Assembly: GCF_009363435.1 (NCBI RefSeq)
Contig: NZ_CP045354.1
Span: 2,632,501-2,696,500 of the forward strand
From: Labrenzia sp. THAF82
GTDB lineage: Bacteria > Pseudomonadota > Alphaproteobacteria > Rhizobiales > Stappiaceae
Direction: 5' to 3'
DNA: 64,000 nucleotides
Shown: piece after piece, positions 63,989 through 64,000 of the stretch
Layout: the number at the start of each line of letters is the position of its first letter
How positions within the stretch are numbered: the first letter of the stretch is position 1
The notes under the pieces: generated by a model
The model's input: only the letters and a program-made list of their open reading frames with translations
The model's database searches: none
What the model was told of the DNA's origin: nothing
Made by a program: the position numbers and the translations under genes

Positions 63989-64000
63989 ATGCGTGTCGGT
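63989..64000 (+). CDS. Start of a further gene cut off by the window end
   Basis: An ATG at 63989 (M-R-V-G) follows GAAAGGG by a suitable distance and lies divergent from the LysR gene. Only four codons are present, so nothing can be said about its product. Confidence 0.3.

Overview
The window looks like a chromosomal segment of a marine-type alphaproteobacterium. The base composition is moderately high in GC, transport operons of the ABC (Opp/Dpp) and TRAP classes are dense, and there are many LysR and GntR regulators. Housekeeping genes of alphaproteobacterial type (dimeric NADP isocitrate dehydrogenase, rpsD, murI, a TrmJ-like methylase, ttcA) are also present. The overall feel is of the Roseibium/Labrenzia/Stappia group, but that placement is inference from gene content and was not tested.

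Layout. 0-6 kb: a five-gene peptide/opine-type ABC operon (SBP, two ATPases, two permeases) followed by an EamA exporter; the second permease carries an in-frame TAA. 6.5-11 kb: a TAXI-type TRAP transporter (binding protein plus fused permease), a GntR regulator and a short-chain dehydrogenase, with a shared palindrome in the two control regions. 11-17.7 kb: a LysR gene divergent from a second, intact Dpp-type ABC operon. 18-20.6 kb: an exported protein of unknown function and an aldo/keto reductase. 20.9-30.6 kb: a catabolic island with a DctPQM TRAP transporter, a DadA-like FAD dehydrogenase, an enolase-superfamily racemase, a LysR, a thiamine-diphosphate enzyme, a GntR and an Asp/Glu-racemase-like protein. 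The gene set fits uptake, racemisation, oxidation and decarboxylation of an amino-acid-like substrate.

31-33.1 kb: a subtilisin-family protease with a sedolisin-like propeptide, followed by a small gene that encodes a free-standing copy of that propeptide. This is the most unusual pair in the window. 33.2-36.6 kb: dimeric icd, an Rrf2 regulator and a divergent DHA2 drug exporter. 36.7-42.2 kb: a protein resembling bacillary spore transglutaminase, a 1,022-residue degenerate cyclase/AAA/TPR signalling protein and a lone family-3 binding protein. 42.7-45.1 kb: a small membrane protein and the rtcB2-prfH RNA-repair/ribosome-rescue pair, with a cluster of stem-loops after prfH. 45.4-47.6 kb: YHS and SPW proteins and an AraC regulator, with a 50-bp element duplicated upstream of the first two. 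47.7-53.7 kb: an unknown protein, a second (monomeric) isocitrate dehydrogenase, an STM3941-like protein, a DUF2267-like protein, an adenylate/guanylate cyclase and a glyoxalase.

53.8-64 kb: a gluconolactonase/MRJP-like secreted protein with a divergent LysR, the conserved trmJ-murI pair, an EAL-CBS-GGDEF protein, rpsD with a strongly structured upstream region, a Gmad2-LysM protein, an NTF2-like protein, ttcA and a final LysR. No CRISPR array, tRNA, rRNA or insertion sequence was seen.
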